A program made the position numbers and the translations under genes. The notes below the pieces were generated by a model, which was given only the letters and a program-made list of their open reading frames with translations, ran no database searches and was not told where the DNA came from. Below, one piece after another: positions 36,916 through 44,304 of a stretch of 64,000 bases of DNA (position 1 is its first letter; each line of letters begins with the position of its first letter). Source of the stretch: Lacinutrix sp. MedPE-SW (GTDB lineage Bacteria; Bacteroidota; Bacteroidia; Flavobacteriales; Flavobacteriaceae). Where the stretch lies: positions 62,001 through 126,000 of the forward strand of contig NZ_MPCX01000005.1 of the NCBI RefSeq assembly GCF_001874145.1, in the 5' to 3' direction.

Positions 36916-39384
36916 TTATTTTTTTATTTTTAGTAATACCATTAGTCGCTTTAACCAACTCGTTTTTACTACCTCATCCTCATGATAACCATTTCCATAC
37001 GATCCATAGCCATAACCGTAACCATAACCATAGCCATAACCGTAGCCGTATTTCCCTTTTTGATTATAAAAATTATAAATAAAGCTTAAGTTACTAATTT
37101 CACCTTTTTTATACTTATCGTTAATAAGACTTAACATACCTTTTTTAGTATAGTCTTGACGTACAACATATAATGAGGCATCTACATATTCTACAAGTTC
37201 TAAAGCATCAGATACTAACCCTATTGGTGGTGTATCTAAAATAATATAATCGTACTTTGCTTTTAGTTCTGCTATAAATTTATCCATAGTTTCCCCCATT
37301 AATAACTCTGATGGATTTGGTGGAACTGGTCCAGAAACAATTAAATCTAGGTTTTCAATTTTAGTTTGTTGTGTAATGTCTTCTAGATTTTTTTTGCCAA
37401 TTAAGTAATTAACAGCTCCGACATCATTTTTAATTTCAAAATCATCAAAAATTTTAGGTTTTCTTAGATCTAATCCTACTAAAACTACTTTTTTACCACT
37501 TAAAGCAAAAACACTAGCTATATTAATAGAACAAAATGTTTTTCCTTCTCCACTTACAGATGAAGTTAACATAACCGTTTTAGACCCTTCTAAATCTTGC
37601 TTTTTGTACATATATTGCAAGCTAGACCTTATAGACCTAAAAGCCTCTGCTACAGTAGATTTTGGTTTTAAGTGTACTGCTAAATTATTTTTTGTACCAC
37701 TTTTTCCTACAACTCCTAGTAATGGAATTTTAGACAATTTTTCTAAGCTCTGTGGGTTATGTAGTTTATTATCAAAAAATGTAACTAGAAATGCAACTAA
37801 TAATGGTATTAAAAAACCACCTAAAAAAGCAAAAACATAACGAGCACTCAACTTTAAGTCTATTGGTATAGCTCCGGTATCTTTTGCTGTATCTATTATT
37901 TGAATATCACTAACATTTGCCGATTTTATAATGTCTGCCTCACCACGTTTTGATAAAAATAAATTATACGTTTGCTCACTTAGTGCATATTGGCGCTGGA
38001 TAGTTAATATTTGTTGTTGGTTTTTTGGTAGTTTTCTTATTTTACTTGTGCTTTGCGCTATTTTTCCTCCAATAAAACTTAACTCACGACGTAAACCTGC
38101 AGTTGCTGAACTTATATTTTCTAACAATACAGACTTTAATCCATCAATTTGATTATTTAAATCTGTAAAAATAGAAGCATCGCTTCTTACGCTCGCTTCA
38201 TACTTAGATTTTTGAACAGATAGCGCATTAATTTTAGAAATATTATTTAGAATATTAACATCATCAATTCCAGCAATAGATGGCGCTGGTAACTCGGTAA
38301 AACTATTACTAGTTTCTAAATAGGTGCGCAAACTTTTATAGTAAGCTAATTTTCTATTAATATTATCGCGCTCAATTTCAAATTGTGATAGTTTTTCATT
38401 TATTTGAAGGCTTTCTTCATCTAAATTAAATATTTTATTTTGCTCTCTATAATTGTTTAAAGAATCAGCTCTAGATGTTAATTTAGCTTTTTCTCTTGCT
38501 AATTGTTTATCTATAAATGCAATTGTATTAGTAACAAATAGATTTTTTTTATCTAGTTGATCTTTTCTTAAAATCTCTACACATTTATTTAAATAATCTA
38601 CAATTTTAGAAGTATTATAATCTGTCATACTCAAATTTAGAATCGATGAGTTTGTTGGATTATCTATTTTTAATTTACTATTATAATTCCTTACTACAGC
38701 ATCAAAATCTTTAAAAAGTATAAAATATTCGTCACCTACATTATAGGTTCGTTTTTCTCTTTGGCTTACTATTCCTTTAAAAAACGGAAGATTAATTGGT
38801 GTATTAAGCTTTTCAACATATGTTTTTAAACCATTTGTAACGGCAATTTCATCTTTCTCTTTAGTATCAAAATTTTGTGTTGCCAATGTAGTGGCCTCAA
38901 AATTAGTTTCTAATTTAATTTTGTCTTCTCCTAAAAAGGAAATTTTTATAGGATGATTTAAAACTTGATATGTATTTGGAGTTAAATCAATTTTAAATGG
39001 AGCTGCTTTATATATCTCATCTTTTCTAAATCGAGATTGTTTTAAATAATTAATATAAAACGCTAAACTATCTACAACTTTTTCATGGTGAGAACGTGAC
39101 TTTAAAGTTGTCATTATTGTTTTAACTTTACCAGAAACGCCTCCCCAATTAAAGGTTAAACTTGTATTAGAAGTAAATAATGGGTTTTTATCATCTTCAA
39201 CAGAAATTTGTGTGCTTAACCTGTAAGATTGTTGTTTTCTAATATTTTGTTGATAAACAATAAAAACTCCCAAACCTATACATAATACAAACCACATCCA
39301 ATAACTTAAAGCTCTTATTAAAAATGCTTTAATATCAAACGGTGCTTGATTTTGTGATTCTAAAAGTTCAAATTCATCATTCAT
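36916..39384 (-). CDS. Wzc-like polysaccharide co-polymerase and tyrosine autokinase
   Basis: 822 aa. Regulates chain length and export by cycles of tyrosine autophosphorylation. TM1 lies near residues 29-47, then a long periplasmic region with coiled-coil stretches, TM2 near 515-535, and a cytoplasmic BY-kinase: Walker A SSVSGEGKTF (about 608-617), Walker A' VVLVGLDLRKPK, Walker B DYIILDTPP (about 718). The tail is remarkable: eight tandem Tyr-Gly pairs (residues about 779-794, bases 37003-37050) then S-Y-G-N-G-Y, ten tyrosines in all, where the family usually has a loose tyrosine cluster. The encoding DNA is a 6-base tandem repeat, so copy number could vary in frame. Confidence 0.95.
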   Translation of the reverse strand: MNDEFELLESQNQAPFDIKAFLIRALSYWMWFVLCIGLGVFIVYQQNIRKQQSYRLSTQISVEDDKNPLFTSNTSLTFNWGGVSGKVKTIMTTLKSRSHHEKVVDSLAFYINYLKQSRFRKDEIYKAAPFKIDLTPNTYQVLNHPIKISFLGEDKIKLETNFEATTLATQNFDTKEKDEIAVTNGLKTYVEKLNTPINLPFFKGIVSQREKRTYNVGDEYFILFKDFDAVVRNYNSKLKIDNPTNSSILNLSMTDYNTSKIVDYLNKCVEILRKDQLDKKNLFVTNTIAFIDKQLAREKAKLTSRADSLNNYREQNKIFNLDEESLQINEKLSQFEIERDNINRKLAYYKSLRTYLETSNSFTELPAPSIAGIDDVNILNNISKINALSVQKSKYEASVRSDASIFTDLNNQIDGLKSVLLENISSATAGLRRELSFIGGKIAQSTSKIRKLPKNQQQILTIQRQYALSEQTYNLFLSKRGEADIIKSANVSDIQIIDTAKDTGAIPIDLKLSARYVFAFLGGFLIPLLVAFLVTFFDNKLHNPQSLEKLSKIPLLGVVGKSGTKNNLAVHLKPKSTVAEAFRSIRSSLQYMYKKQDLEGSKTVMLTSSVSGEGKTFCSINIASVFALSGKKVVLVGLDLRKPKIFDDFEIKNDVGAVNYLIGKKNLEDITQQTKIENLDLIVSGPVPPNPSELLMGETMDKFIAELKAKYDYIILDTPPIGLVSDALELVEYVDASLYVVRQDYTKKGMLSLINDKYKKGEISNLSFIYNFYNQKGKYGYGYGYGYGYGYGYGSYGNGYHEDEVVKTSWLKRLMVLLKIKK
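37003..37050 (-). repeat. 6-base tandem repeat encoding (Tyr-Gly)8
   Basis: Eight consecutive TAY-GGN codon pairs. Pairs use tac/tat and ggc/ggt/gga in mixed order, so the repeat is old enough to carry synonymous changes, yet the peptide is perfect. It lies in the C-terminal autophosphorylation tail of the Wzc-like kinase. Confidence 0.95.
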
Positions 39385-39395
39385 AAATAATCACT

Positions 39396-40196
39396 TTATA
39401 GGTTTCTTGCTAAAAAATAAGTAGAGACTAAAACAGAAAATATTGACGCAATAGTTGTTAATGTTTGTGTTGCAGTTTGTCCTGCTCCTAAAGCTTTTCG
39501 CTTAAGTGGTTTTACCAAAATCATATCATTTGGTTGAATATAATAAAATGGAGATTGCATTGCTGCCATATCTGTTAAATCTATATGGTGTATTTTTTGA
39601 CCTTGAGGATATTGACGCACTACTAAAACATCGGTTCTGTCTCCTGTATCTTTTATATCTCCTGCATTAGCAAGGGCTTCAATAATATTAACTCTATCTT
39701 GAAATAAGGTTAAAACACCAGTACTATTAACTTCTCCAGAAACGGTATAACGCAAACCAGATAGTTTTACTGTTACAAATATTTGAGAGATATCTTTTAA
39801 GTACTTATCTAATAATGCTTGTTTAACTTTTTCAACAATTTCATCTGTTGTGTACCCTAAAACATTAATATTACCTAATATTGGAAATTTAATATTACCA
39901 TGTAAATCTACAGTAAAACCGCTAAAATATAACGCTTCTTGTCCTTGAGTATTAACAGCTTGCTGTGTAGGCTTAAATATTTCAACTAGTTTTGCTAATT
40001 CAGAATCTGTAGATTTAATATCAATACTCAAAATATCGTTAATCTGAACACGATAAGGCTTTGCAAGCTCTTTTAACAGTAAATTATTTTCAGTAACTGT
40101 GCCTTTATCTTGAAGATATACCACATCCTTATTACTAATACAAGATGAACATAGTACACTGAATAGTATAGTAAAAGCAACTATAGTTTTATTCAT
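39396..40196 (-). CDS. Wza-like polysaccharide export outer-membrane lipoprotein
   Basis: 266 aa. Lipoprotein signal with Cys19 in LCSSC, then VVYLQDK, a Poly_export domain (YRVQINDILSIDIKS) and SLBB-type beta-grasp repeats (YTVSGEVNSTGVLTLFQDRVNIIEALANAGDI, PNDMILVKPLKRKALG). It ends with a C-terminal hydrophobic stretch. In Wza systems it forms the outer-membrane exit; the short Bacteroidota form may need a partner. It is the first gene of the 32-kb operon and lies 11 bases before the Wzc-like gene. Confidence 0.93.
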   Translation of the reverse strand: MNKTIVAFTILFSVLCSSCISNKDVVYLQDKGTVTENNLLLKELAKPYRVQINDILSIDIKSTDSELAKLVEIFKPTQQAVNTQGQEALYFSGFTVDLHGNIKFPILGNINVLGYTTDEIVEKVKQALLDKYLKDISQIFVTVKLSGLRYTVSGEVNSTGVLTLFQDRVNIIEALANAGDIKDTGDRTDVLVVRQYPQGQKIHHIDLTDMAAMQSPFYYIQPNDMILVKPLKRKALGAGQTATQTLTTIASIFSVLVSTYFLARNL

Positions 40197-40218
40197 TATT
40201 GGACGCTATTGATTTTGA

Positions 40219-40226
40219 CAAATATA
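40219..40226 (-). promoter_or_regulatory. -7 box of the 32-kb polysaccharide operon
   Basis: On the minus strand this reads TATATTTG, a perfect TAnnTTTG match, 22 bases before the start codon at 40196. The nearest upstream TTG is 15 bases away, shorter than the usual spacing of about 19, so the -33 box is weak. No other convincing promoter or terminator is seen in the 104-base divergent gap with the ABC-F gene. Confidence 0.6.
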
Positions 40227-40300
40227 GCTTTTCGTCTTGAACAATAAAACTTTTGTCGGAATTTTTGGAATTTTGTCCGTTATTTGTAAAAAATTGAGCA

Positions 40301-42166
40301 TTGAACTATTTAACTGTTGAACAAATATCGAAATCGTATGGAGAGCTAACACTCTTCCAAAACATTTCATTTAGTATACACAAAGACCAAAAAGTAGCTT
40401 TTGTAGCTAAAAATGGTACAGGAAAAACCTCTATACTTAATATTCTAGCTAAACTTGACGAACCAGATACTGGTAATGTTATATTTAGAAAGGATATAAA
40501 AGTTTCCTTTTTGCCACAAGAACCATATTTAGATGGAGATATGACGGTTGAAGATACTATTTTTAATAGCGACAACCCAATTCTTGATATTATAAAAAAC
40601 TACGAGAATGCTTTATTAAATCCTGAAGATACCGAAGCTTACCAAAAAGCTTTCGAACAAATGGACATACACCAAGCTTGGGATTTTGAAACGCAATACA
40701 AACAAATTTTATTTAAACTTAAACTTGAAAACTTACAGCAAAAAGTAAGTAGCATGTCTGGTGGACAAAAAAAACGCCTTTCGTTAGCCAATGCTTTAAT
40801 TAACAAACCAGACCTTTTAATTCTAGATGAGCCAACTAACCATTTAGATTTAGAAATGATAGAATGGCTAGAAGAGTTTTTTGCTAAAGAAAACATCACG
40901 CTTTTTATGGTAACTCACGACCGTTATTTTTTAGAGCGTGTTTGTAATGAAATTATAGAATTAGACCATGGCGAACTTTTCTCTTATAAAGGTAATTACT
41001 CATACTACTTAGAGAAAAAAGAAGCAAGAATAGAACAACAAGCTGTAGAAACAGGCAAAGCAAAACAACTTTATAAAAAAGAATTAACCTGGATGCGTCG
41101 CCAGCCTAAAGCACGTACTACAAAATCTAAATCTAGAATAGACGATTTTACCGAGATAAAACATAAAGCGCACCAACGCCGTAAAGACCACGTAGTGCAA
41201 CTAGAACTTAACATGGAGCGTTTGGGAAGTAAAATTGTTGAACTTAAAAAAGTTTCTAAAGCTTATAAAGACAAAATTATTTTAGATGGCTTTAGCTACA
41301 TGTTTCAAAAAGGAGAACGCGCAGGAATTATTGGTAAAAACGGTACTGGTAAATCTACCTTTTTAAATATACTTACTCAAACAGCAGAGCCAGACTCAGG
41401 AAAAATTGTTGTTGGCGAAACTGTAAAATTTGGCTACTATACACAAGGTGGTATTACGCCAAAACCACAACAAAAAGTTATTGATGTTGTTAGAGAGTTT
41501 GGCGATTACATACCATTAAAAAAGGGTCGTCAAATTAGTGCACAGCAATTACTTGAACGTTTTCTATTCGATAGAAAAAAACAATACGATTTTGTCGAAA
41601 AACTTAGTGGTGGCGAACGCAAACGCCTATATTTATGTACAGTTTTAATTCAAAATCCCAATTTTTTAATTCTTGATGAACCTACTAACGATTTAGATAT
41701 TGTAACATTAAACGTACTAGAAAGCTTCTTGTTAGATTTCCCAGGTTGTTTATTAGTGGTATCTCATGACCGTTATTTTATGGATAAAATTGTAGACCAC
41801 CTGTTTGTTTTTAGAGGCGAAGGTGTTGTTGAAGATTTTCCAGGTAACTATAGCGATTTTAGAGCATACGAAGACAGCAAACCTGCTATTTCTGAAACTA
41901 CAGACGAAGAAAAAAAAGAAAAGAAAAACTGGAAGAAAGATAGTAACGTAAAACTATCCTATAACGAGCAAAAAGAATATAAAAACTTAGAGAGTAAAAT
42001 AAAATCTTTAGAGTTTGATAAAATTGAATTAGAAAAAAAGTTCTTAAATCCAGACCTTTCTACAGATGAAATTAACGAACTATCAAACAAACTTCAGGTT
42101 ATATTAGATAGTATAGAAGAAAAAGAAATGCGCTGGCTAGAACTAGCAGAAAAAATGGAAGAATAA
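40301..42166 (+). CDS. ABC-F family ATPase (Uup/EttA-like)
   Basis: 621 aa soluble protein with two ABC domains. First: Walker A AKNGTGKTS, signature MSGGQKKRLSLANAL, Walker B LLILDEPTNHLDLEMIEWLE. Second: GKNGTGKST, LSGGERKRLYLCTVL, FLILDEPTNDLDIVTL. Between them lies the basic linker (RRQPKARTTKSKSRIDDF) and at the C-terminus a charged coiled coil (about 540-621), the Uup-type layout. ABC-F proteins act on the ribosome or on DNA-repair intermediates. Start is TTG 40301; no ATG precedes the first domain. A weak GTTATTTG box lies at 40279-40286. Confidence 0.94.
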   Translation: MNYLTVEQISKSYGELTLFQNISFSIHKDQKVAFVAKNGTGKTSILNILAKLDEPDTGNVIFRKDIKVSFLPQEPYLDGDMTVEDTIFNSDNPILDIIKNYENALLNPEDTEAYQKAFEQMDIHQAWDFETQYKQILFKLKLENLQQKVSSMSGGQKKRLSLANALINKPDLLILDEPTNHLDLEMIEWLEEFFAKENITLFMVTHDRYFLERVCNEIIELDHGELFSYKGNYSYYLEKKEARIEQQAVETGKAKQLYKKELTWMRRQPKARTTKSKSRIDDFTEIKHKAHQRRKDHVVQLELNMERLGSKIVELKKVSKAYKDKIILDGFSYMFQKGERAGIIGKNGTGKSTFLNILTQTAEPDSGKIVVGETVKFGYYTQGGITPKPQQKVIDVVREFGDYIPLKKGRQISAQQLLERFLFDRKKQYDFVEKLSGGERKRLYLCTVLIQNPNFLILDEPTNDLDIVTLNVLESFLLDFPGCLLVVSHDRYFMDKIVDHLFVFRGEGVVEDFPGNYSDFRAYEDSKPAISETTDEEKKEKKNWKKDSNVKLSYNEQKEYKNLESKIKSLEFDKIELEKKFLNPDLSTDEINELSNKLQVILDSIEEKEMRWLELAEKMEE

Positions 42167-42173
42167 ATAAACC

Positions 42174-42947
42174 ATGCGAAAACTAATTATTGCGTACATA
42201 AAATTTTGGTTACGCTCTACAAACCAACACGGCGTACAATCACCATTCGTTTACAGTCTAGTAACTAAATGTTTTTACAATAAAAAACCACAAAATGCTT
42301 ACAGTAAATTAAAAGCCTATAAAAAAGCATTATTACAAAACCAGCAAACTATACAGGTAACAGATTTAGGCGCAGGTTCGCAAACCACTAAAAGCAATAC
42401 ACGAGTTATTGCTAAAATTGCAAAAAACGCAGGCACAACAAACCATCGCGCCAAACTATTTTATCGTTTAGTAAACTACTTTCAATTTCAAAACATTTTA
42501 GAATTAGGTACCTCTATGGGTATAGCAACACACGCTATGCATCAAGGCAATCCAAATGCACAAATCACTACTATTGAAGGTTGTCCAAATATTTCAGCAT
42601 TTACAAAAGAAAGTTTTAAAAACTTCAACTTAAAAAACATAGAACTACTAACAGGAGATTTTAAAAAAGTAATTCAACCATTAGCACAAAACAAATACGA
42701 TTTAATTTATTTTGATGGTAATCACCAAAAAGAAGCTACTTTAAATTATTTTGAAACTCTACTACCAAGCGCAACAAACGATTCTGTTTTTATTTTTGAC
42801 GATATTTATTGGTCAAAAGATATGACCGAAGCTTGGGAAACCATAAAGAAACATCCAAAAGTTACCGTAACAATAGACACCTTTTTTTGGGGTATTGTAT
42901 TTTTTAGAAAAGAACAAGCCAAAGAGCACTTTACAATACGCTTATAA
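42174..42947 (+). CDS. Class I SAM-dependent O-methyltransferase-like protein
   Basis: 257 aa. Starts with a conserved flavobacterial N-terminus (YIKFWLRSTNQHGVQSPFVYSLV), then motif I ILELGTSMGIATHAM, ITTIEGCPNISAFTKE, NKYDLIYFDGNHQKEATL (catalytic-region Asp) and FIFDDIYWSKDMTEAWE, close to the O-methyltransferase-3/class 24 pattern. Eight bases after the ABC-F gene, so co-transcribed. Substrate unknown; the repeated pairing suggests a housekeeping target rather than the polysaccharide. Confidence 0.82.
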   Translation: MRKLIIAYIKFWLRSTNQHGVQSPFVYSLVTKCFYNKKPQNAYSKLKAYKKALLQNQQTIQVTDLGAGSQTTKSNTRVIAKIAKNAGTTNHRAKLFYRLVNYFQFQNILELGTSMGIATHAMHQGNPNAQITTIEGCPNISAFTKESFKNFNLKNIELLTGDFKKVIQPLAQNKYDLIYFDGNHQKEATLNYFETLLPSATNDSVFIFDDIYWSKDMTEAWETIKKHPKVTVTIDTFFWGIVFFRKEQAKEHFTIRL

Positions 42948-42998
42948 ATTTAGATTCTAATTTTCAACCAAAAGTTTTTCGCTTCAATATTTAACTTT

Positions 42999-43006
42999 TA
43001 ACTTTG
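42999..43006 (+). promoter_or_regulatory. -7 box upstream of the cobalamin adenosyltransferase gene
   Basis: TAACTTTG is a perfect TAnnTTTG match 61 bases before the ATG at 43068. No clear TTG at -33 (TTT instead). Confidence 0.5.
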
Positions 43007-43067
43007 AAAGAATGGAACTTTCCATGATTAAATATAAACAGTATTTAATCAAAAAAACACAAAACAC

Positions 43068-43640
43068 ATGAAAGTATATACAAAAACAGGAGATAAAGGC
43101 ACAACTGCATTATTTGGTGGTACACGCGTTCCAAAACATCACATAAGGATAGATAGTTATGGTACTGTAGACGAGTTAAACTCTTACATAGGCTTAATTC
43201 GTGATCAAGAAATTAATCAGCTATACAAAAACATTCTTATAATAATTCAAAATAAACTATTTACAATTGGAGCAATATTAGCAACAGATCCAGAAAAAAT
43301 GGTTTTAAAAAACGGAAAAGAACGCTTAAATATAAATAAAATCACTTCCGAAGATATTGAACTTCTCGAGCGTGAAATGGACAGTATGAACGAGTCACTA
43401 CCACAAATGACGCATTTCGTTTTACCAGGCGGGCACCAAACAGTGTCATTCTGTCACGTAGCACGCTGTGTTTGCCGTCGAGCGGAAAGACTAGCGTCTG
43501 CCTTAAATGATATTGAACCTTTTTTACCAGAAGCACTCACCTATTTAAACCGTCTTTCTGACTATCTTTTTGTATTGGCACGAAAGTTGACTCATGACTT
43601 GCAAGCAGACGAAGTTAAATGGATTCCTGAGAAACATTAA
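43068..43640 (+). CDS. Cob(I)yrinic acid a,c-diamide adenosyltransferase, PduO type
   Basis: 190 aa. Transfers the adenosyl group of ATP to Co(I) corrinoid to make coenzyme B12. PduO hallmarks are the N-terminus MKVYTKTGDKGTTALFGGTRV (ATP-binding TKTGDxG), DELNSYIGLIRD, FVLPGGHQTVSFCHVARCVCRRAER and LNRLSDYLFVLAR. The cofactor serves methylmalonyl-CoA mutase, whose chaperone MeaB is encoded at 52513 in this window. Confidence 0.94.
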   Translation: MKVYTKTGDKGTTALFGGTRVPKHHIRIDSYGTVDELNSYIGLIRDQEINQLYKNILIIIQNKLFTIGAILATDPEKMVLKNGKERLNINKITSEDIELLEREMDSMNESLPQMTHFVLPGGHQTVSFCHVARCVCRRAERLASALNDIEPFLPEALTYLNRLSDYLFVLARKLTHDLQADEVKWIPEKH

Positions 43641-43763
43641 AGTTACACAGGACAAACAAACTTAAAAGCTACTATTAAATAACACTGCAAAATATTTAGG
43701 TTCAAATAGTTTCAGTGAAAAATGACGTTCTTTTTTATTACTGAAAAATAATTCACTTTTTTC

Positions 43764-43793
43764 TTGACTATTTAAACTAAAAATTTATTTTTG
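43764..43793 (+). promoter_or_regulatory. Promoter of the DUF2795 gene
   Basis: TTG at 43764-43766, 19 bases, then TATTTTTG at 43786-43793: the best two-box Bacteroidota promoter in the window. The predicted start is near 43799, giving a short leader before the ATG at 43817. Just upstream an inverted repeat (TTTCAGT 43710-43716 and ACTGAAA 43740-43746) could form a long-loop hairpin after the adenosyltransferase gene, but lacks a T-run. Confidence 0.75.
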
Positions 43794-43816
43794 CAAAAAA
43801 ATAAACCTATTAAGAA

Positions 43817-44038
43817 ATGTATTGGACATTAGAATTAGCATCTTATTTAAGTGATGCACCTTGGCCGGCAACTAAAGACGAACTTATCGATTACGCTATT
43901 AGAACAGGAGCGCCTTTAGAAGTTGTAGAAAATTTACAAGCCATTGAAGATGAAGGCGATTCTTACGATTCTATCGAAGAAATCTGGCCGGATTACCCAA
44001 CAGATGAAGATTACCTCTGGAATGAGGACGAGTATTAA
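43817..44038 (+). CDS. DUF2795 family protein
   Basis: 73 aa, very acidic (C-terminus rich in Asp/Glu), with the DUF2795 pattern WTLELASYLSDAPWPATKDELIDYAIR and GAPLEVVENLQAI. Small, conserved and single in Bacteroidota; function unknown. It has its own promoter (43764-43793) and is followed by a strong terminator, so it is a stand-alone unit that is probably well expressed. Confidence 0.9.
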   Translation: MYWTLELASYLSDAPWPATKDELIDYAIRTGAPLEVVENLQAIEDEGDSYDSIEEIWPDYPTDEDYLWNEDEY

Positions 44039-44107
44039 AACATTGCCTTACAACAATGTAATACTTGCTAGATATAGCAAGACTATATCTTATTTATAAA
44101 AAATACC

Positions 44108-44136
44108 AAAAAAAGTCTCGATTAGAGACTTTTTTT
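44108..44136 (+). terminator. Rho-independent terminator after the DUF2795 gene
   Basis: A7-GTCTC, five-base loop (GATTA), GAGAC-T7: a perfect stem that also reads as a terminator on the other strand. The rest of the 44039-44304 gap before secA is AT-rich with only a weak CCCT/AGGG hairpin at 44182-44197 and a poor AAGTTTTG box near 44251; no RNA gene was recognised. Confidence 0.9.
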
Positions 44137-44304
44137 GTGCGTTAAAATTTAGCTAACCACAGCTAAAAACGTATATTTAAGCCCTTTTTAATTAGGGTGC
44201 AAAAGTGTTATTCTAAACATCGCAAAAGAATCTCACAAATAACAACTAAAATTAAGTTTTGCTTTAAAAAAACGCAAAACATTCAAAATATAAAACAGTA
44301 AACT

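Noticed and set aside
36894-37082. Plus-strand frame with many His/Asn residues
   Set aside because: Antisense shadow of the Tyr-Gly repeat of the Wzc-like gene, not a metal-binding protein.
43710-43746. Hairpin after the adenosyltransferase gene as a terminator
   Set aside because: Long loop, weak stem and no T-run after it; kept only as a remark.
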